Positions 32,444 through 40,701 of a DNA stretch of 64,000 nt are shown piece by piece. The position numbers were made by a program, and so were the translations under genes. Below the pieces are notes generated by a model that saw only the letters and a list, made by a program, of their open reading frames with translations, searched no databases and was not told the DNA's origin. The stretch comes from JARYMI01 sp037444845 (lineage in GTDB: Bacteria > Acidobacteriota > Aminicenantia > Aminicenantales > UBA8522), in assembly GCA_037444845.1 (NCBI GenBank), contig JBBILQ010000001.1:73749-137748 (forward strand). The letters run 5' to 3'. Position 1 is the stretch's first letter. Each line of letters starts with the position of its first letter.

Positions 32444-33243
32444 TCATCATCGGTGAGCGCCTGAACTCGAGCCGGCATACGGTACACGATGCATTCATCA
32501 GAAGAGACAAGACCTATTTTATCGAACAGGCCAGGCTGCAAGAACAAGCCGGGGCTAACTACATTGACCTCAACGCTTCTGCCTTGCTGGATAGAGAACT
32601 GGAGGCCGTGCGCTGGGCTGTCCCGCTCCTCCAGGAAAATATCAGCATCCCCCTTGCCCTGGACACGCCCGATCCGCGAGTCATGGAGGCAGCGTTAGCG
32701 CTCCATCAGGGGCGACCGCTGCTCAACTCGCTGACCGGCGAAAAAGCAAAGGTCGAGAGCCTCCTGCCACTAATCCAGAATTTTAAGCCCCAGGTCATTG
32801 TCCTTTGCCTGGATGATGCGGGATTGCCGGTTGATGCCCGTCAGGCGTTGGTTGTGGCCGAACGGATGGTGGAGCTGCTGAGCCGGCAAGGGCTTAACGA
32901 ACAAGACATCTTTATCGATCCGCTTGTCCGGCCGTTGGGCGTTGATTCGAAGGCAGGATCGCTTTTTCTTGAATCCTTAGAAAAAATCAAAAAAACGCTT
33001 CCCGGTGTCAAGACGGTGGCCGGGCTGAGCAATGTGTCTTTCGGCCTGCCTGAACGGGGCCTTTTGAACAGGACTTTCCTCGTCCTGGCCATGAAGACGG
33101 GGTTGGACGCAGCCATCTGCGATCCTCTGGATGAGGAGCTCAGGGCTGCGTTGGCAGCCTCCTCTGCTCTCCTCGGCCGAGACCCCTTTCTCAAGGAGTT
33201 TCTCCGCTTCATTCGTGAACGCAAGGGGTCAGGAGGACGGTAG
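32440..33243 (+). CDS. Pterin-binding (methyltetrahydrofolate) methyltransferase domain protein
   Basis: A 267-residue DHPS-like barrel: MIIIGERLNSSRHTV, EQAGANYIDLNASALLDRE, PLALDTPDPRVMEAAL, LLNSLTGEKAKVE and AGLSNVSFGLPERGLLNRTF. These are typical of MeTr (AcsE) and of the MetH folate-binding module. It would move methyl groups between methyl-THF and a corrinoid protein. Its translational coupling to the homocysteine module (ATGA overlap) favours methionine synthesis over the Wood-Ljungdahl pathway, of which no other gene is seen here. It is convergent with the DUF4416 gene, 4 nt away. Confidence 0.88.
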   Translation: MIIIGERLNSSRHTVHDAFIRRDKTYFIEQARLQEQAGANYIDLNASALLDRELEAVRWAVPLLQENISIPLALDTPDPRVMEAALALHQGRPLLNSLTGEKAKVESLLPLIQNFKPQVIVLCLDDAGLPVDARQALVVAERMVELLSRQGLNEQDIFIDPLVRPLGVDSKAGSLFLESLEKIKKTLPGVKTVAGLSNVSFGLPERGLLNRTFLVLAMKTGLDAAICDPLDEELRAALAASSALLGRDPFLKEFLRFIRERKGSGGR

Positions 33244-33247
33244 GCAT

Positions 33248-33793
33248 TTAGCCAGGGCAGCCGGTTTTGAGCTGACGCAAGTAAATGCGCCTGGCTTCGA
33301 GGAAGAATCTCTGGTAAGTCTCCTGCCTGAAATCAGGGTAAGTCCAGTTGAGGAGCCTTACCCCGGTCTTGCTGAACAGGAGCTCAAGGTGAGCATAAAT
33401 CCCATGAGCCAGCGGGATGCGGTGGGAAAAATCTTTGGTTGTGGCCATGATCAAGGACGATGCTGTCAGAATGCCTGGGTCAATGTTGGCAACCCGTCGG
33501 CTTGAATCAAGCTCCTCCCTGAGTTTTTTTTCCAAAGCATTCGTCTCCAGCTTGATCGTGCTCAGCCTTTCAGGCGCCACCAGACTCTCGAAGCTCAGGA
33601 ATCGCCTTCGCAGGTTCTTCCCCATCTCGCTCTCATAGTAGCTGGTCAAGTCAAAGGGGAAGCACCGGCTCTTCAAATCCACGGGACCGTGGACAGCGGA
33701 AAGTTCTTCCTCCACCCTTTGGAACGTGAGGTCCTCTGATGAGATGATTCCGCAGATCAACTTTGCCCGGGCGAAAGGTCTTGGCTCCGCCAT
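33248..33793 (-). CDS. DUF4416 family protein
   Basis: A 181-residue protein matching DUF4416 as I recall it: an N-terminal AKLICGIISSEDLTFQRVEEEL, FDLTSYYESEMGKNLRRRF, NIDPGILTASSLIMATTKDF and a C-terminal WTYPDFRQETYQRFF. No function is known for the family, no catalytic motif is obvious, and there is no signal peptide. ATG 33793 and an in-frame GTG at 33799 are both possible starts; no strong ribosome-binding site is visible. It is divergent from asnS. Confidence 0.75.
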   Translation of the reverse strand: MAEPRPFARAKLICGIISSEDLTFQRVEEELSAVHGPVDLKSRCFPFDLTSYYESEMGKNLRRRFLSFESLVAPERLSTIKLETNALEKKLREELDSSRRVANIDPGILTASSLIMATTKDFSHRIPLAHGIYAHLELLFSKTGVRLLNWTYPDFRQETYQRFFLEARRIYLRQLKTGCPG

Positions 33794-33846
33794 TTTCACT
33801 CAACATAAACAAAACAGCAGCTTATTGCAAGACTCGAGGGTAGAAT

Positions 33847-33876
33847 TTGATTTTGGCCGCAGGATTTCCCTATAAT
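33847..33876 (+). promoter_or_regulatory. Strong sigma70-type promoter at asnS, leaderless arrangement
   Basis: TTGATT (33847-33852), an 18-nt spacer and a perfect TATAAT (33871-33876). The predicted start is near 33883, only about 3 nt before ATG 33886. No ribosome-binding site lies in between. Confidence 0.6.
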
Positions 33877-33885
33877 GAATGGACG

Positions 33886-35184
33886 ATGAAATGGAGATGG
33901 GTTTACATCGAAGATATCTCCCAACACGCTGGCGATGACATCGAGGTCCGCGGTTGGCTGTACAACAAGCGGTCAAGCGGCAAGATCCGATTCCTGCTCA
34001 TCCGCGACGGCACAGGAGTCCTCCAGGCCACCATATTCAGCCCGGAGAAAGACCACCCGCTTTTTGCCCAGTTTGATGCTCTAACCCAGGAGTCTTCGGT
34101 TATCGTCAGGGGCCGCGTTCGCCAGGACAAAAGAGCGCCCGGCGGCTATGAGCTTGTCATCGCCGATATGGAAACGATTCAGATCGCCAGAGATTATCCG
34201 ATCTCCCCGAAAGAGCACAGCACAGCTTTCTTGATGGAGCACCGCCATCTGTGGCTCCGCTCTCGCAAGCAGCACGCTGTCCTTCAGGTCCGGGCTGAGC
34301 TTATCAGGGCCATCCGCGATTTCTTCGACGGCCGTGGGTTCCGGCTCATGGACACCCCCATCCTGACGCCAAGCGCCTGCGAGGGAACGACGACCCTCTT
34401 CGAAACCCAGTACTTTGACCAGAAAGCCTTTCTCAGCCAGAGCGGCCAGCTTTACAACGAAGCCACAGCTATGGCCTTCGGCAAAGTCTACTGTTTTGGC
34501 CCCACTTTCCGGGCCGAGAAATCCAAGACCCGGCGCCACCTGATTGAATTCTGGATGGTCGAGCCGGAAGTTGCCTTTGCCACCCTCGCAGACGTCGTCG
34601 AGCTCGCAGAGGACCTTGTTATTTTCATCCTTGAGCGAGTCCTGTCGCGCCGGCGCCAGGAGCTCGATATCCTCGAGCGACACACAGGGCCGCTTGAGCG
34701 GATAAAAAAGCCTTTTCCCCGTATTACCTACGATGAAGCTGTCCGGCTGCTTCAGCAAAAAGGATCAGCCATCACTTGGGGGAATGATTTCGGCGCGCCC
34801 GAAGAAACGCTGATGTCTGAGATATTTGACCTCCCTGTCTGTGTCACTCATTTTCCTGCCGCGATCAAGGCCTTCTATATGCAGCCCGCACCCGAAAGGC
34901 CAGACGTTGTCCTCGGCGTGGACATGCTGGCCTCAGAAGGCTTCGGCGAAATCATCGGCGGCGGGCAGCGCATTCACGACCCCGGCCTCCTGGAGAAGCG
35001 GCTCAAGGAGCACAACTTGCCTCGCCATGCCTACGAGTGGTATATCGACCTTCGGCAATACGGCAGCGTCCCTCATGCCGGGTTTGGTCTCGGAGTGGAG
35101 CGGACTCTGGCCTGGCTGTGCCGGATCAAGCATATCCGCGAGACGATCCCCTTCCCTCGCCTGCTTTACAGAATTTATCCTTGA
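33886..35184 (+). CDS. asnS: Asparaginyl-tRNA synthetase, archaeal-like type
   Basis: A 432-residue class IIb synthetase: an N-terminal OB-fold (IEVRGWLYNKRSSGKIRFLL), motif 2 region SLTP-type PTFRAEKSKTRRHLIEFWM, EIIGGGQRIHD, and motif 3 YGSVPHAGFGLGVERTL. The ending FPRLLYRIYP resembles archaeal AsnRS (PRTPxRxYP) rather than the usual bacterial AsnRS. It charges tRNA-Asn directly. The only ATG compatible with the promoter is 33886. It opens a seven-gene run; its stop TGA shares one base with the rimO ATG. Confidence 0.9.
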   Translation: MKWRWVYIEDISQHAGDDIEVRGWLYNKRSSGKIRFLLIRDGTGVLQATIFSPEKDHPLFAQFDALTQESSVIVRGRVRQDKRAPGGYELVIADMETIQIARDYPISPKEHSTAFLMEHRHLWLRSRKQHAVLQVRAELIRAIRDFFDGRGFRLMDTPILTPSACEGTTTLFETQYFDQKAFLSQSGQLYNEATAMAFGKVYCFGPTFRAEKSKTRRHLIEFWMVEPEVAFATLADVVELAEDLVIFILERVLSRRRQELDILERHTGPLERIKKPFPRITYDEAVRLLQQKGSAITWGNDFGAPEETLMSEIFDLPVCVTHFPAAIKAFYMQPAPERPDVVLGVDMLASEGFGEIIGGGQRIHDPGLLEKRLKEHNLPRHAYEWYIDLRQYGSVPHAGFGLGVERTLAWLCRIKHIRETIPFPRLLYRIYP

Positions 35185-36551
35185 TGGCCCTCATGTTCTG
35201 GCCTCATTCCCCCAGACGAAAGACCGTCGCCGTTATCAGCTACGGTTGCGCAAAGAACCTGGTTGACAGCGAAGTCATGCTTGGCCATCTCAGCCGGGCC
35301 GGCTACGCCATCCTGCCAGAACCTGAAAAAGCCGACATTGTCATCCTCAACACGTGCGGGTTCATCACGCCTGCACGCGAAGAAGCAGCTCGGGCTATCG
35401 AAGATACTGTCGGCTTGAAAAAAAGGGAAAAACCGCCTCTCGTTGTTGCAGCAGGCTGCTACGTGGAGCGATACAAGAACAGGCTTGAACAGGCATTTCC
35501 AGGGGTTGATATCTGGCTTGGCGTCAAAGATTACGATAAAATCGTCCAGGTTATCGAGGGGAAGCCCTTTCGTCCTGGCCGCAGAGCTTTTCTCTGCAGC
35601 CACACGACGCCTCGCATCCTCTCCACTCCCTCTTCCTGGGCCTATCTCAAAATCTCCGAGGGATGTTCCCACCGGTGCTCATTCTGCGCTATCCCGTTGA
35701 TCAAGGGTCCGTACCGATCCCGTTCCATCCACTCGATCGTCGAAGAAGCAAGCCAACTCGTCCAACTCGGCGTCCGGGAAATCAACCTGATTTCCCAGGA
35801 TACGACCTCTTACGGCCGCGACCGCGGCATGAAAAACGGCCTGGCCAAGCTGTTGGAAAAACTTTCTTCTCTCCCGCGACTCGGCTGGATTCGAATCCTC
35901 TACGGATGTCCCGAAGAAATTGCCGCAAGCCTTCTCGACGTGATGACGGCAACAAAAATCTGTTCTTACTTCGACCTTCCCTTTCAACATGCTGACCCGT
36001 CCATCCTTAAAATGATGGGGCGGCGCATGGACAGCCGGCAGGCCATGGCTCTCTTGGACAGAATCCGCGGCAAACTCCCCGACGCTTCGATTCGCACGTC
36101 CCTCATCGTCGGGTTTCCGGGTGAAGGGAAGAAGGAGTTCTTGAGGCTGAAAAATTTTGTCCGCGAGGCGAGGTTCGACCACCTGGGTGTCTTTACCTAT
36201 TCTCCTGAAGAAGGGACGCCGGCTTTCGGCCTTGGTGACCCGGTTGCGGAAGACGTCAAGATCAGACGGCATCAAGAAATCATGGACCTGCAGGCAGAAA
36301 TATCCTTTGTCAACAACCAGAGATATTTGGGCCAGCGTGTCGACGTTTTGATTGAACCCACGCCTCCGTCTGCTGCTCTTCGCCGCCGCGGCCCGGTCCT
36401 CCTCGGACGGGGGCGATTCCAGGCACCTGAAGTGGACGGCGTCATCTATGTCCGTGCTGCCTTGGCTTGTAGCAGGCGCCTTCGCGCCATCGAGAAAGTT
36501 GAAATCACGGCCGTGGATGTATATGATTTACAAGGCGTGATCAGCGGATGA
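35184..36551 (+). CDS. rimO: Ribosomal protein S12 methylthiotransferase RimO
   Basis: A 455-residue radical SAM methylthiotransferase. The N-terminal UPF0004 domain has SYGCAKNLVDSEVMLG, NTCGFITPAREE and AAGCYVERY, providing the three auxiliary-cluster cysteines. The radical SAM core has KISEGCSHRCSFCAIPLIKG (Cys-x3-Cys-x2-Cys), and a TRAM-like tail starts near RVDVLIE. RimO thiomethylates an Asp of ribosomal protein S12; the SYGCAKN motif favours RimO over MiaB. The start is ATG 35184, overlapping the asnS stop by 1 nt; ATG 35193 is an alternative. Confidence 0.92.
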   Translation: MALMFWPHSPRRKTVAVISYGCAKNLVDSEVMLGHLSRAGYAILPEPEKADIVILNTCGFITPAREEAARAIEDTVGLKKREKPPLVVAAGCYVERYKNRLEQAFPGVDIWLGVKDYDKIVQVIEGKPFRPGRRAFLCSHTTPRILSTPSSWAYLKISEGCSHRCSFCAIPLIKGPYRSRSIHSIVEEASQLVQLGVREINLISQDTTSYGRDRGMKNGLAKLLEKLSSLPRLGWIRILYGCPEEIAASLLDVMTATKICSYFDLPFQHADPSILKMMGRRMDSRQAMALLDRIRGKLPDASIRTSLIVGFPGEGKKEFLRLKNFVREARFDHLGVFTYSPEEGTPAFGLGDPVAEDVKIRRHQEIMDLQAEISFVNNQRYLGQRVDVLIEPTPPSAALRRRGPVLLGRGRFQAPEVDGVIYVRAALACSRRLRAIEKVEITAVDVYDLQGVISG

Positions 36552-36602
36552 AAGCTAAGAATCTCTGTTTACGTGGCCAATTGGGTACAGGAAGCTGCCC
36601 TT

Positions 36603-36718
36603 GGCCCCCGCACCCCGGGGAACCAGTCCCGTCGGTTCCCCCCGTCGGAAAACCCGACGGCCCCCCCCTCCGCTACGGGGGCTTCAGGACAGCCCCCTGC
36701 ACCCATCATAAAAATCAC
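36603..36718 (+). repeat. Dispersed repeat, family B copy 2, with perfect hairpins
   Basis: In the 187-bp gap between rimO and pgpA. It contains CCGTCGG/CCGACGG (36642-36648 and 36654-36660, loop AAAAC) and GGGGGCT/AGCCCCC (36677-36683 and 36691-36697, loop TCAGGAC), and ends CATCATAAAAATCA. The right half matches 3005-3099. The hairpins have no trailing U run, so an intrinsic terminator is unlikely; they may affect mRNA stability between the operon genes. Confidence 0.6.
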
Positions 36719-36738
36719 AGAGTTGGAGAAGCTTTCGG

Positions 36739-37200
36739 ATGAAAGCTATCTGGAAAGCCGTTGCTACCTGCTGCGGCATCGGGCTTATCCCCGTCGCTCC
36801 CGGTACCGCGGCCAGCCTGGCCGTCGTCTTAATTTATAAATTCTTCCTTTTCCGGCTGTCATGGCCATTTTATCTTGTGCTTTTGATCTTCCTTGGTGGC
36901 CTCGGGCTGCTTGCCTCGGCAGTCTATGCTGCCGACCTCGGCCGCGATGACCCACGCCGGATCGTTGTGGATGAAGCCTCAGGCCAGCTCCTCTCCCTCT
37001 TCGCGGTGCCGGCAACCTGGACAGCGGTTGGCCTATCCTTTTTCCTTTTCCGGTTTTTCGACATCATAAAGCCCTATCCGATCCGAAGGGCAGAAAAGCT
37101 CCCAGGCGGCTGGGGCATTATGGCCGATGATTTATTGGCCGGGCTGATGGCCCGGGTCCTTCTTTTTTTCTTTCTTTTGTTTTTAGGGCGTCTGATGTGA
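36739..37200 (+). CDS. pgpA: Phosphatidylglycerophosphatase A
   Basis: A 153-residue integral membrane protein with several hydrophobic helices. PgpA signatures are GIGLIPVAPGTAASL, RIVVDEASGQLLSL (the conserved DE..G) and FRFFDIIKPYPIRRAEKLPGGWGIMADDLLAG. It removes the phosphate from phosphatidylglycerol phosphate to give phosphatidylglycerol. It is coupled to cinA through a 4-nt overlap (GTGA). plsY and gpsA further down the run act earlier in the same phospholipid pathway. Confidence 0.93.
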   Translation: MKAIWKAVATCCGIGLIPVAPGTAASLAVVLIYKFFLFRLSWPFYLVLLIFLGGLGLLASAVYAADLGRDDPRRIVVDEASGQLLSLFAVPATWTAVGLSFFLFRFFDIIKPYPIRRAEKLPGGWGIMADDLLAGLMARVLLFFFLLFLGRLM

Positions 37201-38501
37201 AGAAAGAGCTCCTTGATAGAGTCGAAATCTTAGCTATCGGTTCCGAGCTCCTTACCTCTTACTACCAGGACACGAACTCGCTTTACCTCACCCGGCGGCT
37301 TAACGATTTCGGCTACGAGGTTGTTTTCAAAACGATCGTTGGGGATGATTTGGAAAACCTCCTCCTCTGCATCACTGTGGCGCTCGACCGGGCCAGCCTC
37401 CTTCTCGCTGTGGGAGGGCTCGGCCCAACCACTGACGACCTGACCTCCCTGGCCTTCGCCAAGGTTTTAAAGAGGAAACTGGTCTTAAATAAAGGCGTCT
37501 TGAGGCGAATCAGGTCGCGGTTCAAGAAAAGAAAAATCGCCATGCCTGCCTTCGCCATCAAGCAAGCGTTCCTCATCGAAGGGGCCATCGCACTTCCCAA
37601 CAGGATAGGGACCGCGCCCGGCCAATGGCTTGAGGCCGGGCTAAATAAAATCGTTCTCCTTCCTGGTCCCCCGCATGAGCTAAGGCCGATGTTCGAGGAG
37701 TTCGTCCGACCACGGCTCGAAGCGCAGCCGTGCAAGCATCTGGCGCGGAAAGCGCTAAAGACGACCGGCCTGACTGAGTCAAAAATAGAAAGCCTGATAA
37801 GGGACCTCTACCCGCGGAACGGCGATGTGAAAGTCACCCTCCTCGCCCGCCCAGGGCAGATCGAGGTCCACCTCGCTGCCGTCTCTGTAAAAAGCCTGAG
37901 CCTGGCTGAGAAAAAACTCGAAAGGCTTAAGAAAAAGATCTCCGCCCGCCTCAGTGATCATGTATTTTCTGAAGACGGCCAAGAGCTCGAAGAAGTTGTC
38001 GGCAACATGCTCAGAGAGAAAAAGGAGACATTGGCTGTGGCCGAGTCCTGCAGCGGCGGTTTGCTCAGCCACAGGCTGACCAACGTTCCAGGCAGCTCAG
38101 ATTATTTTCTGGAAGGCATTGTCGTCTACTCAAACGGGGCAAAAACTGACGTTTTGGCTGTTAGTCCTTCTCTTCTGGCTAAACACGGAGCTGTTAGTTT
38201 TGAGGCCGCCCGGGCTATGGCCAGAGGCATTCGCCAGCGTGCGAGGGCCAGCTATGGTCTCGCTATCACCGGAATCGCCGGGCCTGCTGGTGGCACGCTG
38301 CGCAAGCCCGTCGGACTTGTCTTTGTTGCCTTAGACTCGTCTGAGGGAACAGAGGTCGAGAAAAATCTTTTTCTGGGCAGCAGACAGCAGATAAAATTTC
38401 AGTCCACCCAAAAGGCCCTGGACATGCTGCGCCGCCGCCTTCTCGGATTGTCCGTCTTCAGAGGAGAAAAGAAAAAAAATGAGGGCTTTTATCGCTTGTG
38501 A
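37197..38501 (+). CDS. cinA: CinA: molybdopterin-binding-like domain plus NMN amidohydrolase (PncC) domain
   Basis: A 434-residue two-domain protein. The N-terminal COG1058 domain has AIGSELLTSYYQDTNSLYL, VGGLGPTTDDLTSLAFAK and LPGPPHELRPMFEEF. The C-terminal PncC domain, starting near residue 265, has LAVAESCSGGLLSHRLTNVPGSS and GITGIAGPAGGT-type residues (AITGIAGPAGGTLRKPVG). CinA recycles NMN to nicotinate mononucleotide and can hydrolyse ADP-ribose. The start is a GTG overlapping the pgpA stop. The 3' end overlaps thpR by 23 nt. Full-length two-domain CinA is the usual bacterial form. Confidence 0.92.
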   Translation: MKKELLDRVEILAIGSELLTSYYQDTNSLYLTRRLNDFGYEVVFKTIVGDDLENLLLCITVALDRASLLLAVGGLGPTTDDLTSLAFAKVLKRKLVLNKGVLRRIRSRFKKRKIAMPAFAIKQAFLIEGAIALPNRIGTAPGQWLEAGLNKIVLLPGPPHELRPMFEEFVRPRLEAQPCKHLARKALKTTGLTESKIESLIRDLYPRNGDVKVTLLARPGQIEVHLAAVSVKSLSLAEKKLERLKKKISARLSDHVFSEDGQELEEVVGNMLREKKETLAVAESCSGGLLSHRLTNVPGSSDYFLEGIVVYSNGAKTDVLAVSPSLLAKHGAVSFEAARAMARGIRQRARASYGLAITGIAGPAGGTLRKPVGLVFVALDSSEGTEVEKNLFLGSRQQIKFQSTQKALDMLRRRLLGLSVFRGEKKKNEGFYRL

Positions 38502-39033
38502 CTTGGATAAACCACTTAAAGAAAAGCTGGGAGAGCTAATCTGCCGGCTCCGCCGTCGGGGCGGGGATATCCGCTGGGTAAAGACGGAAGGGATGCACTT
38601 GACGCTCAAGTTCCTCGGCGAAATAAGAGAAGAGACCGCAGAAAGAGTCAAGAACGGCCTCTGTGTTTTGGCCAGGCGGCATAAGCCTTTCCTCCTGAAT
38701 TTTCAGGGCACAGGCGCTTTTCCCCCTGGCCACAAAGCGCGCGTTCTTTGGGTCGGCATCAAGGATAGCTCTGACCTGATAGAGCTTCAAGAAGACCTGG
38801 AAAAGGAGATGGAGAGACTGGGATTTCTCAGGGAAAAGCGCGGCTTTCAGCCCCATTTGACCTTGGGACGGGTCAAATCCTCCTATGGCCTTGGGCCAGT
38901 GATCGAGGAATTCCAGAAAGAGGCAGCCACGGTTTTCGGCGAGACAGAAGTTTTGCGCCTGACCTTCTTTCAGAGCGTTCTTAAGCCGACTGGCGCAGAA
39001 TACAGCGTTCTTGGAGAGTACCCGCTGGGATGA
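38479..39033 (+). CDS. thpR: RNA 2',3'-cyclic phosphodiesterase ThpR (2H family)
   Basis: A 184-residue 2H phosphoesterase with both HxTx motifs: HLTLKFLGEI near residue 43 and HLTLGRVKS near 130. The opening MRAFIACDL and PTGAEYSVLGEYPL near the end are typical of ThpR. It opens 2',3'-cyclic phosphates on RNA, originally described as 2'-5' RNA ligase. It starts within the end of cinA and overlaps plsY by 4 nt. cinA-thpR adjacency is common in bacteria. Confidence 0.92.
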   Translation: MRAFIACDLDKPLKEKLGELICRLRRRGGDIRWVKTEGMHLTLKFLGEIREETAERVKNGLCVLARRHKPFLLNFQGTGAFPPGHKARVLWVGIKDSSDLIELQEDLEKEMERLGFLREKRGFQPHLTLGRVKSSYGLGPVIEEFQKEAATVFGETEVLRLTFFQSVLKPTGAEYSVLGEYPLG

Positions 39034-39629
39034 AAGCTCTGTTTCTTGTCCTGACCTATTGTCTTGGGGCTGTGCCGTTTGGCTATATTTTCTTCCGGCT
39101 GAGTGAGAAAAAAGACATCCGCCTCTTCGGCAGCCAGAGCACTGGCGCCACAAATGTTCTAAGGCTCAAAGGTTGGAGGTATGCGGCGCCTGTCGTCGTC
39201 TTCGATGTCTGTAAAGCCGCTCTTGCGGTCTGGCTGGCGCTCGAGCTGTTCGATGACCGGCGAGTGGCGCTTGTTTCCGCTTTCATGGCCGTGCTGGGAC
39301 ATTGCTTTCCCGTTTTCATCAGGTTCAGGGGCGGAAAAGGTGTGTCCACGGCCATGGGCTCCTACGCCGTGCTGGCGCCGGTTCCGTTTGGCCTGACCCT
39401 GGCCATTTTTGTCGGCGTCATCGCCTGGACTCGGTATGTTTCGCTCGGTTCGCTCCTGGCTGTTCTTTCTTTTCCCGCTCTCGCCCTGGTCATAGAACGC
39501 GATAGAGAGCTTGCGTTCGTGGGGCTTGCTGTTTTTCTCCTTATTGCTCTTCGCCACGCAGGCAATATCAGGCGGCTTTGCCGCGGCCAGGAGAGAAAAT
39601 TCGGCCAGCGCCTGGAGGTTAAACGCTGA
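39030..39629 (+). CDS. plsY: Acyl-phosphate:glycerol-3-phosphate acyltransferase PlsY
   Basis: A 199-residue integral membrane protein with about five hydrophobic helices. PlsY motifs are present: GAVPFGYIF, GSQSTGATNVLRLKG and GHCFPVFIRFRGGKGVSTAMGS, the last being the phosphate-binding loop. It makes lysophosphatidic acid from acyl phosphate and glycerol 3-phosphate at the inner membrane. It overlaps gpsA by one base (TGATG); gpsA makes its substrate, so the pair is a supply unit. Confidence 0.95.
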   Translation: MKALFLVLTYCLGAVPFGYIFFRLSEKKDIRLFGSQSTGATNVLRLKGWRYAAPVVVFDVCKAALAVWLALELFDDRRVALVSAFMAVLGHCFPVFIRFRGGKGVSTAMGSYAVLAPVPFGLTLAIFVGVIAWTRYVSLGSLLAVLSFPALALVIERDRELAFVGLAVFLLIALRHAGNIRRLCRGQERKFGQRLEVKR

Positions 39630-40624
39630 TGAAAGCCAGCGTTGTCGGCGGAGGAAGCTGGGGAACGTCCTTTGCCCTTCATCTTGGCCGCCTTGGTATC
39701 AAAACGACGCTTTGGGTTCGCGAACCTGAAATCCTCGAGGAGCTGCGATCCGCACGCGAGAATCGCCTCTTCCTTCCAGGATTTGTCCTTCCTGCCGGTG
39801 TTAGTTTCTCTGGGGACGTGGCCGAGGCCGTTCGAACGGCAGATGTCGTTTTCATCGCCGTACCCTCTCGGTTCTGCCGCCAGGTCTACGCGAAGATGGC
39901 ATCTTCAGTCCGGGAAAGCCAGATTGTGGTCAGCCTGACCAAGGGCATTGAGGAAGGTTCGCTTAAAAGGATGAGCGAGATAATGGCCGAGGTTTTTCCG
40001 GCCTTATCGCGTCCCCGAATTGCCGTGCTCTCTGGCCCGAGCTTCGCCCGGGAAGTGGCCGAGCGCCATCCGACAGCGGTTGTCGCAGCGTCGTCTGATA
40101 GAGATGTCGCCAGAACCATCCAGCGCCTGGTATCGGATCTAACCTTCCGCGTTTATACAAGCGAGGACGTTGCCGGCGTCGAGTTCGCCGGCGCGCTCAA
40201 AAACGTCATCGCTTTAGCCGCAGGCATTTCAGATGCCCTGCAGTTCGGTCACAATTCCAGGGCCGCTCTGATCACCCGTGGGCTTGCCGAGATCACCCGG
40301 CTCGGTCTCAAACTTGGGGCTAATAAGGAAACATTCCTCGGGCTCGCCGGTCTCGGTGACCTGGTTCTCACATGCACGGCCAGGATGAGTCGCAATTATC
40401 ATGTCGGGTTTGAGCTGGGACAGGGCAAAAGCCTTTCCAAGGTTCTCTCCTCGATGAAAACGGTGGCCGAGGGCATCACGACAACGATCTCTGTCCGCCG
40501 CCTCGCCGAGCGGGAGGCTGTGGACATGCCCATCTCGGCCGAAATCTACAAAGTCCTCCATGAGGACAAAAACCCGGGGGATTCGCTGCGAGATCTCATG
40601 TCGCGAGAGCTTAAGGTTGAGTAA
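39629..40624 (+). CDS. gpsA: NAD(P)-dependent glycerol-3-phosphate dehydrogenase
   Basis: A 331-residue enzyme: VVGGGSWGTSFALHLG for NAD binding, FIAVPSRFCRQV, SLTKGIEEGSLKRMSE, VLSGPSFAREVAERHPTA, EFAGALKNVIALAAGI with the catalytic Lys, and GLAGLGDLVLTCTARMSRN. It reduces dihydroxyacetone phosphate to glycerol 3-phosphate for phospholipids. It is the last gene of the run starting at asnS; 77 nt separate it from the TPR gene, which has its own promoter. Confidence 0.95.
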   Translation: MKASVVGGGSWGTSFALHLGRLGIKTTLWVREPEILEELRSARENRLFLPGFVLPAGVSFSGDVAEAVRTADVVFIAVPSRFCRQVYAKMASSVRESQIVVSLTKGIEEGSLKRMSEIMAEVFPALSRPRIAVLSGPSFAREVAERHPTAVVAASSDRDVARTIQRLVSDLTFRVYTSEDVAGVEFAGALKNVIALAAGISDALQFGHNSRAALITRGLAEITRLGLKLGANKETFLGLAGLGDLVLTCTARMSRNYHVGFELGQGKSLSKVLSSMKTVAEGITTTISVRRLAEREAVDMPISAEIYKVLHEDKNPGDSLRDLMSRELKVE

Positions 40625-40651
40625 AGGGCCGGGAAATTTTTTCGTCCGAGG

Positions 40652-40679
40652 TTGACCTTTCTTCTGAGAAGGGTAAAAT
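40652..40679 (+). promoter_or_regulatory. Promoter for the TPR lipoprotein gene
   Basis: TTGACC (40652-40657), a 16-nt spacer and TAAAAT (40674-40679). The predicted start is near 40686, just upstream of GAGAGG (40689-40694) and ATG 40702. This argues against the in-frame ATG at 40678. Confidence 0.5.
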
Positions 40680-40701
40680 GGAAATAAAAGAGAGGTTAGC
40701 A

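Noticed and set aside
35890..35905. GGATTCGAATCCTC as a tRNA T-arm
   Set aside because: It lies inside the rimO reading frame and no acceptor, D or anticodon arms surround it.
36642..36697. GC hairpins between rimO and pgpA as intrinsic terminators
   Set aside because: No run of T follows either stem, and the downstream genes have no evident promoter of their own.
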